Assembly: GCF_049065735.1 (NCBI RefSeq)
Contig: NZ_JBAKHD010000002.1
Coordinates: forward strand, 124,001-188,000
From: Paramesorhizobium sp049065735
Lineage (GTDB): Bacteria; Pseudomonadota; Alphaproteobacteria; Rhizobiales; Rhizobiaceae
Length of the DNA: 64,000 bases
Direction of reading: 5' to 3'
How positions within the stretch are numbered: the stretch's first letter is position 1; the number at the start of each line of letters is the position of its first letter. Shown here one piece after another: positions 35,597 through 43,387 of this stretch. The notes below the pieces were generated by a model. The model was not told where the DNA came from. It did no database searches and was given only the letters and a program-made list of their open reading frames with translations. The position numbers and the translations under genes were made by a program.

Positions 35597-36133
35597 ATGA
35601 TTGTGAAAAAAGTACCCAACGTCGTGTTCCGCACCCGTGTGCGTGACGAGAGCATCGAAGGACCGAATCCCTATCGCTGGGAAGACAAGACGACGGCCGA
35701 CTATTTCGCCAATAAGCGGGTCGTTCTGTTCTCGCTGCCCGGCGCCTTCACGCCCACCTGCTCCACCTACCAGCTGCCCGATTTCGAGAAGCTCTATGAG
35801 GAGTTCCAGGCGGAAGGCATCGACGAGATCTATTGCATCTCCGTCAATGACGCTTTCGTCATGAATGCCTGGGGCAAGTCGCAGAACCTTGAGAACGTCA
35901 AGCTCATTCCGGATGGATCGGGCGAGTTCACCCGCAAGATGGGCATGCTTGTCTGCAAGGACAATCTCGGCTTCGGCATGCGCTCCTGGCGCTATGCCGC
36001 CGTGGTCAACAATGGCGTCATCGAGAAGTGGTTCGAGGAAGAAGGCTTCTCCGACAATTGCGAGACCGACCCCTACGGCGTTTCCTCGCCACAGAACATC
36101 CTTGCCAGCCTCAAGACCGCGAAAGCGGCCTAA
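35597..36133 (+). CDS. Peroxiredoxin (Prx5/AhpC-TSA type)
   Basis: The 178-residue enzyme reduces hydrogen peroxide and organic peroxides. The peroxidatic Cys55 is in LPGAFTPTCSTYQLP, the Prx5 hallmark. Other conserved blocks are CISVNDAFVMNAW and FTRKMGMLVCKDNLGFGMRS. A second Cys in FSDNCETDPYG near the C terminus could help resolve the disulfide. AAGGAATCGCC precedes ATG 35597, and an in-frame ATG at 35582 would add five residues. The reductant is unknown: no thioredoxin or glutaredoxin gene is adjacent and no fused glutaredoxin domain is present. Confidence 0.92.
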   Translation: MIVKKVPNVVFRTRVRDESIEGPNPYRWEDKTTADYFANKRVVLFSLPGAFTPTCSTYQLPDFEKLYEEFQAEGIDEIYCISVNDAFVMNAWGKSQNLENVKLIPDGSGEFTRKMGMLVCKDNLGFGMRSWRYAAVVNNGVIEKWFEEEGFSDNCETDPYGVSSPQNILASLKTAKAA

Positions 36134-36144
36134 TCCGGCAAGTT

Positions 36145-36168
36145 CCCGGCCGCATTTAGGCGGCCGGG
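36145..36168 (+). terminator. Hairpin after the peroxiredoxin gene
   Basis: A perfect 9-bp stem CCCGGCCGC / GCGGCCGGG with loop ATTTAG, starting 11 nt after the stop codon. It is followed by ACAATTCTT rather than a clean T-run. Confidence 0.6.
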
Positions 36169-36225
36169 ACAATTCTTGCCACGATTTCGTTGCAATGAGA
36201 GAGCGATTCTGAAGGAAGGTTGTGC

Positions 36226-36417
36226 ATGACTACTCATCTCCCTCAAGATTTACAGGACGCTCTCGACCGTTTCATCGCCAGCAAGCAGGGCAGCGTCAAC
36301 AAGACCGAGGCGATCGCCATGATCCTGCGGGACTGGATGGTGAAGGAAGGCTATCTGCCGGCCCGCAAAGACGAGGGCCTGCCGCCTGAAGCGCTGAACT
36401 CCAGCAACGACGACTGA
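36226..36417 (+). CDS. Small ribbon-helix-helix-like protein
   Basis: A 63-residue protein. Residues 1-45 (start MTTHLPQDLQDALDRFI, then NKTEAIAMILRDWM) fit a ribbon-helix-helix DNA-binding pattern: a short strand, helix, turn and second helix. The C terminus is acidic and probably flexible. No toxin partner is adjacent. GAAGGAAGG lies about 6 nt before ATG 36226. A regulatory role is inference. Confidence 0.65.
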   Translation: MTTHLPQDLQDALDRFIASKQGSVNKTEAIAMILRDWMVKEGYLPARKDEGLPPEALNSSNDD

Positions 36418-36429
36418 GCCCGCAGGCGC

Positions 36430-36639
36430 ATGGAGACCCCGCCGCCCGAGCTTCTGCCGCCTTCCACGCTGGGAAGGCGCCTCGCCATCCTCGTGGCGCT
36501 GGCCGTGATCCTGCTCACGGCGCTCATCTGGATGACTATCTATCTGCTCGACGCGACGGGGCATATCGATATCGATCCGTTCACCTTCACCGCCAGCGAT
36601 CTGGACGAGATCAATCTCCTCTTACCGCGGCTTCTTTAA
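36430..36639 (+). CDS. Small single-span membrane protein, unknown
   Basis: The 69-residue ORF has one strong hydrophobic helix (about 18-40, LAILVALAVILLTALIWMTI) between a Pro-rich N terminus and an acidic C-terminal tail. No family is recognised. It follows the RHH-like gene by 12 nt and may share its transcript. The ribosome-binding site is poor (GCAGGCGC). Confidence 0.5.
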   Translation: METPPPELLPPSTLGRRLAILVALAVILLTALIWMTIYLLDATGHIDIDPFTFTASDLDEINLLLPRLL

Positions 36640-36696
36640 GCTTCCACCACAACGGGCAAACGTGTTAGAAACGAGGGAATCCCAAGAGGAACGCCC

Positions 36697-36885
36697 ATGG
36701 CATTTGAAGACATCAAGGCGGAAATCGCGCTGCTTTTCCAGGAAATGGTCAACCAGCCCGAGGGCGCGGCGGAAATTCGCGAGGCCATTCGCGAGAAGCT
36801 GAACGCGCTGAAGGCAAGCGGAATGCCCTTGCCTGACGATCTGGTGGAACTCGAAAAGCAGCTTGGCAAAGATTTCGACGTCTGA
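36697..36885 (+). CDS. Conserved small cytosolic protein, unknown
   Basis: A 62-residue, mostly helical acidic protein (MAFEDIKAEIALLFQEMVNQ... KQLGKDFDV). AGAGGA is a good ribosome-binding site before ATG 36697. The stop overlaps the start of the lytic transglycosylase gene (TGATG), so the two are translationally coupled. I recognise no domain. Confidence 0.65.
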   Translation: MAFEDIKAEIALLFQEMVNQPEGAAEIREAIREKLNALKASGMPLPDDLVELEKQLGKDFDV

Positions 36886-37520
36886 TGCGGATGCAATTTT
36901 CTTCTTTTCCGGCTCTTGCCCTCTGTTCGCTCGCCCTCGCCGCCTGCACCACGGCTAAGCAGGAAGCGCCCAACCCCGCGCTTGCGCCGGCAGCAAGCCC
37001 CGTCGCCCTCGCGCCCGAAAAACCCGCCGAGCAACAAGCGGCGGCTCCGCAGAAGCGGGGCGTCGATGCGCTGATTTCGGAATATGCGACAGCCTATCAG
37101 GTGCCGGAGACGCTGGTTCGCCGCGTCGTGCACCGGGAAAGCAAGTTCAATCCAGCGGCGCGCAACGGGCCTTATTTCGGCCTCATGCAGATCAGCCACA
37201 ACACGGCGCGAAGCATGGGCTATTCCGGCCCGGCGAACGGCCTGCTCGATGCCGAAACCAATCTCAAATATGCTGTGAAATATCTCTCGGGCGCTTACCG
37301 TGTGGCTGATGGCAATGAAAGCCAGGCCATCCGCTTTTATTCTCGCGGATATTATTACGATGCCAAGCGCAAGGGGCTGCTGGAGGAAACCGGGCTGAAA
37401 GCGCAGGCTTTCACCGCCGATCCGGTGCTGCCAGCTGCGTTCGCGCTGCCGCTTGTTCCGGAACGCCCGCTCTATCCCCAGATGATCACGGCTTCGGCCA
37501 CGAATCTCTCATCCAATTGA
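36885..37520 (+). CDS. Lytic transglycosylase lipoprotein (SLT domain)
   Basis: This 211-residue murein hydrolase cleaves the glycan strand. The N-terminal signal has a lipobox LALAAC with lipidated Cys21, followed by an Ala/Pro-rich spacer (about 25-58). The SLT goose-lysozyme-type domain covers about 60-180 with the catalytic Glu85 in VVHRESKFNP and FGLMQISHNTARSMGYSG. ATG 36891 is an in-frame alternative start. Translational coupling to the preceding 62-residue protein suggests the two may work together. Confidence 0.9.
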   Translation: MRMQFSSFPALALCSLALAACTTAKQEAPNPALAPAASPVALAPEKPAEQQAAAPQKRGVDALISEYATAYQVPETLVRRVVHRESKFNPAARNGPYFGLMQISHNTARSMGYSGPANGLLDAETNLKYAVKYLSGAYRVADGNESQAIRFYSRGYYYDAKRKGLLEETGLKAQAFTADPVLPAAFALPLVPERPLYPQMITASATNLSSN

Positions 37521-37543
37521 CAAAATCGCCCTTCATCCTTTTG

Positions 37544-37567
37544 CAACAGGATGGCTGCATCCTGTTG
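37544..37567 (+). terminator. Hairpin after the lytic transglycosylase gene
   Basis: A perfect 10-bp stem CAACAGGATG / CATCCTGTTG with a GCTG loop, 23 nt after the stop codon. No T-run follows. Confidence 0.55.
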
Positions 37568-37619
37568 AGCTAAGCTGCCCGATCCATCCCGTCTGGAGAT
37601 TCATGGTCGGGGCGAGAGG

Positions 37620-38288
37620 ATGGCGATGGGCGACCGTTTGAAATTACCCGAGACGATCCGCTGGGATTACGACATCGCCGAATTATGGGCTGATGGCGTT
37701 ATCCATGTAGTGGGCGTGACGCTGGCCGTCATCGGCGCCATCGCCATGACCGCCTTTTCCCTGCGCGTCGACCCGCCGCATTTCTTCATCGCGGCGATCA
37801 TCTATGCCGTCAGCCTCGTCGCGACGCTCGGCATGTCGGCGGTGTATAATATTTGGCCTGTGACGCCGACGAAATGGTTCCTGCGCCGCTTCGACCATGC
37901 CATGATCTATTTACTGATTGCGGGGACCTATACCCCCTTCGTCATGAAAATGGGCGGGCAGTCCTGGGTGCTGCTGGCGGCTATCTGGGCGATTGCGCTC
38001 ATCGGCATGGGGCTGAAGCTCCTCCTGCCGGGCCGCTTCGACCGGCTTTCCATCGTCCTCTATCTGGCGCTCGGGTGGAGCGGCGTGCTCATCTACGACA
38101 CGATGACCGCCTCGCTTTCCCCCGCCGTCGTCTGGCTCATCGCAGCGGGTGGCATCGTCTACTCGCTGGGCGTGATCTTCCATGTCTGGCGCCGCCTGCG
38201 CTTCCAGAACGCGATCTGGCACGGTTTCGTCCTTGCCGGCGCAATGCTGCACTATGGCGCGGTGTTCCATTCGATAGCCATCACCTGA
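37620..38288 (+). CDS. Hemolysin III / PAQR-family membrane protein
   Basis: A 222-residue inner-membrane protein with about seven helices, similar to the hemolysin III/YqfA branch of the PAQR family. Family features are the early DGVIHVVGVTLAVIGA, AVYNIWPVTPTKWFLRRFDH, LLIAGTYTPFVM and the C-terminal HGFVLAGAMLHYGAVFHSI with conserved His residues that could form a metal site. Despite the name, cytolytic activity is unproven for most members. ATG 37620 or 37626 may be used; GAGAGG is better spaced for 37626. Confidence 0.9.
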   Translation: MAMGDRLKLPETIRWDYDIAELWADGVIHVVGVTLAVIGAIAMTAFSLRVDPPHFFIAAIIYAVSLVATLGMSAVYNIWPVTPTKWFLRRFDHAMIYLLIAGTYTPFVMKMGGQSWVLLAAIWAIALIGMGLKLLLPGRFDRLSIVLYLALGWSGVLIYDTMTASLSPAVVWLIAAGGIVYSLGVIFHVWRRLRFQNAIWHGFVLAGAMLHYGAVFHSIAIT

Positions 38289-38294
38289 CCGGAC

Positions 38295-38349
38295 GTCTCC
38301 TTGAAGTCATATACGAATCATATATGCTTCGTATAGCTTTCCAGGAGAC
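38295..38349 (+). promoter_or_regulatory. Palindromic operator/promoter of the ParD-like-map pair
   Basis: A 26-bp near-perfect palindrome TATACGAA-T-CATATATG-C-TTCGTATA (38310-38335) covers a plausible -10 (TATGCT, 38323-38328) with -35 TTGAAG (38301-38306). Outside it, GTCTCCT (38295-38301) and AGGAGAC (38343-38349) form another inverted pair that would hide the ribosome-binding site AGGAG in a hairpin. Ribbon-helix-helix antitoxins typically bind such sites to repress themselves. Confidence 0.65.
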
Positions 38350-38353
38350 GCCC

Positions 38354-38566
38354 ATGGGCATCGTAAAAATCAGCGACGAATTGCATGAGGAACTCCGCAA
38401 GGCGAGCGACGTCATGTGCCGCTCCATCAATGCGCAGGCCGAATATTGGATGAAGATCGGCATGCTGGCGCAGGCCAATCCGGACCTTTCCTTCAATGAG
38501 ATCGTGCAGATGCAATTGCGCGCTGCCGATGTGCATCTCCCGCCCATGCCGCTTCAGCCGTCATGA
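38354..38566 (+). CDS. ParD-like antitoxin-family protein
   Basis: A 70-residue protein resembling the ParD-like family: IVKISDELHEELRKASDVMC fits a ribbon-helix-helix strand and helix, then RSINAQAEYWMKIGMLA. AGGAGACGCCC precedes ATG 38354. No ParE-like or other toxin follows. Instead the gene overlaps methionine aminopeptidase by 4 nt (ATGA). It probably binds the palindrome just upstream. Whether it has any antitoxin role is unknown. Confidence 0.8.
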   Translation: MGIVKISDELHEELRKASDVMCRSINAQAEYWMKIGMLAQANPDLSFNEIVQMQLRAADVHLPPMPLQPS

Positions 38567-39351
38567 TCAAATCAGCAGCCGATCTGCAAAAAATGGCGGC
38601 GGCAGGCTCGCTGCTGGCTTCCGTGTTCACGCTTCTCGACAGGACGAAGCTTGCCGGCATGACGACGATGCAGGTGAACGATCTCGTCGAGGACTATATC
38701 ACGCGGACCCTGCAGGCGCGACCGGCGAGCAAGGGGCAGTATGACTATCCCTATGTGCTCAACTCATCGAAGAACAAGGTCGTCTGCCACGGCATGCCTT
38801 CCGATGACGACATCATCGCCGAAGGCGACATCATTAATTTCGACATCACGCTGGAAAAGGACGGCTTCATCGCCGATTCCAGCAAGACGTATATGGTCGG
38901 CGACGTCGCGCCCTTCGCCTCGCGCCTGGTGCGGGTGACCTATGAAGCCCTGTGGAAGGGCATTGCCGCCGTGCGCCCCGGAGCCTTTCTCGGCGACATC
39001 GGCCACGCCATCGAGCGCCACGCCAAGCGGAATAGCTACAGCGTTGTCCGCGAATATTGCGGTCACGGCATCGGTCGGCAGATGCATGAGGAACCGCAGG
39101 TGCTGCATTTCGGCAAGCCGGGCACCGGGGTTCGGTTACGCGAAGGCATGGTTTTCACCATCGAGCCGATGCTCAATCAGGGTTCAGCCCGGGTGAAGAC
39201 CGAGGAAGATGGCTGGACGGTCGTTACCCGCGACGGCAAGCTCTCCGCGCAGTTCGAGCATACGGTGGCGGTGACGTCGGATGGGGTGCGTGTGCTGACC
39301 TTGCGGCCTGGCGAGGAGAAGATGCTGGCGGGGATCAGGCGGGCGGCTTGA
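38563..39351 (+). CDS. map: Methionine aminopeptidase, type I
   Basis: The 262-residue dinuclear metallopeptidase removes the initiator Met from nascent proteins. All metal and catalytic residues are visible: His76 (VVCHGMP), Asp94 (INFDIT), Asp105 (IADSSK), His in YCGHGIG, Glu in FTIEPML and Glu in AQFEHTV. There is no N-terminal SH3 or zinc-finger extension. It is translated from an ATG overlapping the ParD-like gene. Rhizobiales often carry more than one Map, so this may be an accessory copy under special control. Confidence 0.93.
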   Translation: MIKSAADLQKMAAAGSLLASVFTLLDRTKLAGMTTMQVNDLVEDYITRTLQARPASKGQYDYPYVLNSSKNKVVCHGMPSDDDIIAEGDIINFDITLEKDGFIADSSKTYMVGDVAPFASRLVRVTYEALWKGIAAVRPGAFLGDIGHAIERHAKRNSYSVVREYCGHGIGRQMHEEPQVLHFGKPGTGVRLREGMVFTIEPMLNQGSARVKTEEDGWTVVTRDGKLSAQFEHTVAVTSDGVRVLTLRPGEEKMLAGIRRAA

Positions 39352-39410
39352 TGCGCATTGAGCGATGCGTTTGGCTGAATCGCTAAGCCTTACTTGTTTT
39401 GATGGAATCG

Positions 39411-39446
39411 CCAAGCGCCCTCCCCTTCAAGGGTGAGGGCGCTTGG
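39411..39446. terminator. Bidirectional hairpin between map and argG
   Basis: A perfect 12-bp stem CCAAGCGCCCTC / GAGGGCGCTTGG, with a further small CCCTT/AGGG pairing in the loop, lies between the convergent genes. No T-run is present. It resembles the C/G-rich hairpins at 43283-43323 and 50334-50359. Confidence 0.6.
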
Positions 39447-39460
39447 CACTATTCAGCCAA

Positions 39461-40684
39461 TCACCCCTTACGATCCCGCGCCGCCAGCGTGCGCAACCGC
39501 AATGCGTTCAGCTTGATGAAACCCGCCGCGTCCTTCTGGTCATACGCGCCCTGGTCGTCCTCGAAAGTGACGAGCTTGTCGGAATAGAGCGACTTCGGCG
39601 ATTCGCGGCCGATGACCATGACATTGCCCTTGTAGAGCTTCAGCGTCACTTCGCCCTCTACATTTTTCTGGCTCAAGTCGATGGCAGCCTGCAGCATCTC
39701 GCGCTCCGGCGAGAACCAGAAGCCGTAATAGATGAGCTCGGCATAGCGCGGCATCAGCTCGTCCTTCAAATGCGCCGCGCCGCGGTCGAGCGTGATCGAT
39801 TCGATGGCGCGGTGGGCGGCGAGCAGGATCGTGCCGCCGGGGGTCTCGTAGACGCCGCGCGACTTCATGCCGACGAAGCGGTTCTCGACCAGATCGAGAC
39901 GGCCGATGCCATTGTCGCGGCCATAATCGTTCAGCTTCGCCAGAAGCGTCGCTGGCGAAAGCCGCTCGCCATTGATTGAAACCGCGTCGCCCTTCTCGAA
40001 GCCGATCTTGATGATGGTTGCCTTATCCGGCGCATCCTCCGGGGAAATGGTGCGCATATGTACATATTCCGGCGCGGCTTCCGCCGGGTTCTCCAGCACC
40101 TTGCCCTCGGAGGAGGAGTGCAGGAGATTCGCGTCGACGGAGAACGGCGCTTCGCCCTTCTTGTCCTTGGCGACGGGGATCTGGTGCTTTTCGGCGAATT
40201 CGAGCAGGTCGGTGCGGCTCTTGAACGACCAGTCGCGCCATGGCGCGATGATCTTGATATCCGGGTTCAGCGCATAGGCGGAAAGCTCGAAGCGCACCTG
40301 ATCATTGCCCTTGCCGGTCGCGCCATGGGCAATCGCATCCGCGCCAGTCTTTTTGGCGATCTCGATGAGATGCTTGGAGATGAGCGGGCGGGCGATGGAG
40401 GTGCCCAGCAGATAGACGCCCTCATAGACGGCATTGGCGCGGAACATCGGGAAGACGAAATCGCGCACGAATTCCTCGCGCACATCTTGAATAAAGATTT
40501 CCTTGATGCCCAGCATCTCCGCCTTCTTGCGGGCCGGCTCAAGCTCCTCGCCCTGGCCGAGATCGGCGGTGAAGGTGACGACCTCCGCGCCCAGCTCCGT
40601 CTGCAGCCATTTCAGGATGATCGAGGTGTCGAGGCCGCCCGAATAGGCGAGCACGACCTTTTTGACGTCTTTCCACTTGCTCAT
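39461..40684 (-). CDS. argG: Argininosuccinate synthase
   Basis: The 407-residue cytosolic enzyme joins citrulline and aspartate with ATP to form argininosuccinate, the penultimate step of arginine synthesis. The N-terminal PP-loop-type VVLAYSGGLDTSIILKWL and the blocks AIAHGATGKGNDQVRFEL and RGVYETPGGTILLAAHRAIE are diagnostic. Length is typical (about 400). It is a single gene. GGAC is the only weak ribosome-binding match before ATG 40684. Confidence 0.97.
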   Translation of the reverse strand: MSKWKDVKKVVLAYSGGLDTSIILKWLQTELGAEVVTFTADLGQGEELEPARKKAEMLGIKEIFIQDVREEFVRDFVFPMFRANAVYEGVYLLGTSIARPLISKHLIEIAKKTGADAIAHGATGKGNDQVRFELSAYALNPDIKIIAPWRDWSFKSRTDLLEFAEKHQIPVAKDKKGEAPFSVDANLLHSSSEGKVLENPAEAAPEYVHMRTISPEDAPDKATIIKIGFEKGDAVSINGERLSPATLLAKLNDYGRDNGIGRLDLVENRFVGMKSRGVYETPGGTILLAAHRAIESITLDRGAAHLKDELMPRYAELIYYGFWFSPEREMLQAAIDLSQKNVEGEVTLKLYKGNVMVIGRESPKSLYSDKLVTFEDDQGAYDQKDAAGFIKLNALRLRTLAARDRKG

Positions 40685-40834
40685 GTTTTTTGTCCGGTAG
40701 GGGATTTATGAGGGTTCGACGGGTCTTTTATCAGCTAGGCGAAAGCGCGCAAGCAACATGCGGACAGGCCGGAAACAAACTATGGCGGCGAAGTCAAAAC
40801 CGCGTTAGAGTCGGCACTTTCCGGAGCTTGCATC

Positions 40835-41479
40835 ATGTCCTTCATTCCCGATTGGGCCGTCCTCGTCCAGTTCGCCATCGCCACTTTCATCCTAACGATT
40901 ACGCCGGGACCGGATATGACGCTGTTTGTCGGGCGGGCGCTTGCGCAAGGACGTGCGGCGGGGCTCGCCTGCCTTGCCGGAGCCTGCACGGGCATTGCGA
41001 TCCATACATCCATGGTGGCGCTCGGCCTTTCCGCGCTGATCGTCGCCTCACCGCAGGCCTTCTTCCTACTCAAAATCGTCGGCGCTGGTTATCTCGTCTG
41101 GCTCGCCTTCCAGGCCATCCGCAATGGCTCGGCCTTTTCGCCGGAAAAGAAAGGCGGCAACGGCCCGCAGAGCCTCGCCCGCAACTGGGCGACCGGCCTC
41201 GGCATCAATCTGCTCAACCCGAAGATCATCCTGTTCTTCATGACCTTCCTGCCGCAATTCGTCTCGGCCCATGATCCGCATGCGCCGGGCAAGCTGTTCT
41301 TCCTCGGCCTGTCCTTCATTCCGCTGTCGCTGCCCTTCGTCATCCCGATGATCCTCGCTGCGGACAAATTCGCGGGATTGCTCAGGAAGAACCCGACCGT
41401 GACGCGGATTACGGACTGGCTGTTCGCCGGGGTGTTTTCGGCGTTCGCGATGAAGATTTTGATGACACAGGCGAAGTGA
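40835..41479 (+). CDS. LysE/RhtB-family amino acid exporter
   Basis: An inner-membrane exporter of 214 residues with about six helices. The N-terminal FILTITPGPDMTLFVGRALA contains the family's TPGP motif, followed by GAGYLVWLAFQAIR and GINLLNPKIILFFMTFLPQF. The exported amino acid cannot be predicted. CCGGAG lies about 8 nt before ATG 40835. It ends one base from the convergent stop at 41481. Confidence 0.9.
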   Translation: MSFIPDWAVLVQFAIATFILTITPGPDMTLFVGRALAQGRAAGLACLAGACTGIAIHTSMVALGLSALIVASPQAFFLLKIVGAGYLVWLAFQAIRNGSAFSPEKKGGNGPQSLARNWATGLGINLLNPKIILFFMTFLPQFVSAHDPHAPGKLFFLGLSFIPLSLPFVIPMILAADKFAGLLRKNPTVTRITDWLFAGVFSAFAMKILMTQAK

Positions 41480-41480
41480 G

Positions 41481-41924
41481 TCAGCGCCTCGGCCCCGCGC
41501 TCCGTCCGGCTATCGCCCAATAGACAAAACCGGCAATGATCCCTGCCACGGCGGCGCTCGTCAGGAAGAGCGCATAGTCCGAAGGGCCGGCCTGCGCGTT
41601 CTGGACAATGTTGTAACCGACGATGCCGACGCCCATCAGCAGGCCAGCGAGGCTGTAGAACAGCCAGTCGCGGCGGGCAGCGAATTCAGCCCAGACGATG
41701 ATGAAGAGCGACGGGACGAAGGTTCCGGCTCCGACATATATGATCGTAAACGGCGTGGCCACGAGGCTCACCTTGAGGAGATTCTCTACCGTGTTCTGAT
41801 CTGGCGGGCCCTTGACGGCGGCGAAGAGCAAGACGGTAATGACGAAGGCTGCGACGATGACCGCCACCAGCCAGGCGACCGAGGCCAGAATAAAGCGCCA
41901 GAGCAGATAAAAGAAGGCGCTCAT
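41481..41924 (-). CDS. Small integral membrane protein, unknown
   Basis: A 147-residue protein with four or five hydrophobic segments (about 8-36, 52-78, 86-108 and 117-139) and short loops. I recognise no family. It begins 10 nt after the rlmN stop on the same strand and is probably cotranscribed with it. Confidence 0.75.
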   Translation of the reverse strand: MSAFFYLLWRFILASVAWLVAVIVAAFVITVLLFAAVKGPPDQNTVENLLKVSLVATPFTIIYVGAGTFVPSLFIIVWAEFAARRDWLFYSLAGLLMGVGIVGYNIVQNAQAGPSDYALFLTSAAVAGIIAGFVYWAIAGRSAGPRR

Positions 41925-41934
41925 ATGGGCCTGC

Positions 41935-43173
41935 TCATTCCTCGCCGTGTCCTACGATCATCATGGCCTCCAGCGCCAGGCGGTCCGCCTTGCGCATGCG
42001 CTCGGATTCCGATTTCAGCTGGCCACAGGCGGCGAGGATGTCGCGGCCGCGCGGGGTACGGATCGGAGAGGCATAGCCGGCATTGTTGACATAGTCGGCG
42101 AAGCGCTCGATCTGCTCCCAGTCGGAGCACTGATAATTCGTGCCCGGCCATGGATTGAACGGGATCAGGTTGATCTTGGCCGGGATGCCCTTCAAGAGCC
42201 GCACCAGTTCCTTGGCGTCTTCGAGACTGTCATTGACGTCCTTCAGCATCACATATTCGAAGGTAATGCGGCGGGCGTTCGACAGGCCGGGATAAGCGCG
42301 GCAAGCGGCGATCAGCTCTTCCAGCGGGTATTTCTTGTTGATCGGCACCAGCATGTCGCGCAGGTCGTTGCGCACCGCATGGAGCGAGATGGCGAGCATG
42401 ACGCCGATCTCCTCGCCGGTGCGGTAGATCTCGGGCACGACGCCGGAGGTAGAAAGCGTGATGCGGCGCTTGGAGAGCGAGAGGCCGTCGCCATCGGAGG
42501 CGATCAGCAGCGCCTTCTTCACTTCCTCGAAATTATAGAGCGGCTCGCCCATGCCCATCATGACGATATTCGTCACCTTGCGTCCCTCGGCGGGTACGAT
42601 GGCGCCATCGGGTGTGTCCTTGTCGGGAAAGTCGCCAAGGCGGTCGCGGGCGGCAAGAAGCTGGGCGAGGATTTCCTCGGCGGTCAGATTGCGCACCAGC
42701 TTCTGCGTGCCGGTATGGCAGAAGGAGCAGGTGAGCGTGCAGCCGACCTGGCTGGAAATGCACAGCGTGCCGCGCCCTTCCTCGGGGATGTAGACGGTCT
42801 CGATTTCGACGGGTCGCCCAGCACCGCGCGGCGGAAACCGGAACAGCCATTTGCGGGTGCCGTCATTGGAAATCTGCTCGTCGACGATTTCCGGACGCGC
42901 GATGGAGAAATGCTGCGCGAGAAGCGCGCGCATATCCTTGGAGATGTTGAGCATGTCGGCGAAGTCAGACACGCCGCGCACATAAAGCCAGTGCCACAAT
43001 TGCGCGACGCGCATTTTCACCTGGCGCTCCGGCACACCGATGCCGGCCAGCGCCTCGCCCATCTCCTCGCGCGTCAGCCCCACCAGTGAGGGCTTGGGTG
43101 CCAAGGTGGCGCGGGCGGTGGCGGCAAGCGCGTCCCGTGCGGAAGGAACGGTCAGGTCAAACGAAATGGACAT
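41935..43173 (-). CDS. rlmN: Dual-specificity RNA methyltransferase RlmN
   Basis: A radical SAM enzyme of 412 residues that methylates C2 of A2503 in 23S rRNA and of A37 in some tRNAs. The [4Fe-4S] cluster cysteines 145, 149 and 152 are in QVGCTLTCSFCHTGTQK. The GMGEPLYNFEEVKKA and NPWPGTNYQCSD segments, including the C-terminal catalytic Cys region, are conserved. Length is slightly above the E. coli enzyme. A small membrane-protein gene follows 10 nt later. Confidence 0.96.
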   Translation of the reverse strand: MSISFDLTVPSARDALAATARATLAPKPSLVGLTREEMGEALAGIGVPERQVKMRVAQLWHWLYVRGVSDFADMLNISKDMRALLAQHFSIARPEIVDEQISNDGTRKWLFRFPPRGAGRPVEIETVYIPEEGRGTLCISSQVGCTLTCSFCHTGTQKLVRNLTAEEILAQLLAARDRLGDFPDKDTPDGAIVPAEGRKVTNIVMMGMGEPLYNFEEVKKALLIASDGDGLSLSKRRITLSTSGVVPEIYRTGEEIGVMLAISLHAVRNDLRDMLVPINKKYPLEELIAACRAYPGLSNARRITFEYVMLKDVNDSLEDAKELVRLLKGIPAKINLIPFNPWPGTNYQCSDWEQIERFADYVNNAGYASPIRTPRGRDILAACGQLKSESERMRKADRLALEAMMIVGHGEE

Positions 43174-43282
43174 CGGCTTTCAACATTCGAGAATTTCGGT
43201 TATATGGGCGCTCGCCCATGGCAGCGCCAGTCGCGGGCGCATCTTGCGCGGCTCTTAGCATGGAATTGGGGCGTAGTCATCC

Positions 43283-43323
43283 TGGCACCCCTCCTTCCCC
43301 CTCGCGGGGAAGGAGGGGTGCCA
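43283..43323. repeat. 18-bp perfect hairpin (family E)
   Basis: TGGCACCCCTCCTTCCCC / GGGGAAGGAGGGGTGCCA around the loop CTCGC. A shorter relative with the same CTCCTTCCCC/GGGGAAGGAG core is at 50334-50359, so this is probably a dispersed repeat rather than a gene-specific terminator. Confidence 0.75.
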
Positions 43324-43334
43324 AGGCCTGCAAA

Positions 43335-43364
43335 GCAAAAAGGCCGGAGTCACCTCCAGCCTTT
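43335..43364 (-). terminator. Intrinsic terminator of the IalB-family gene
   Basis: On the minus strand, AAAGGCTGGAG-GTGA-CTCCGGCCTTTTTGC gives an 11-bp stem with one wobble pair, a GNRA tetraloop and a T-run, 23 nt after the gene's stop. Confidence 0.85.
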
Positions 43365-43387
43365 CGTGCCTACTGCCGTGCCAGCGC

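Noticed and set aside
38354..38566. Classical ParDE toxin-antitoxin pair
   Set aside because: No ParE, RelE or PIN toxin ORF lies on either side; the partner gene is a complete methionine aminopeptidase.
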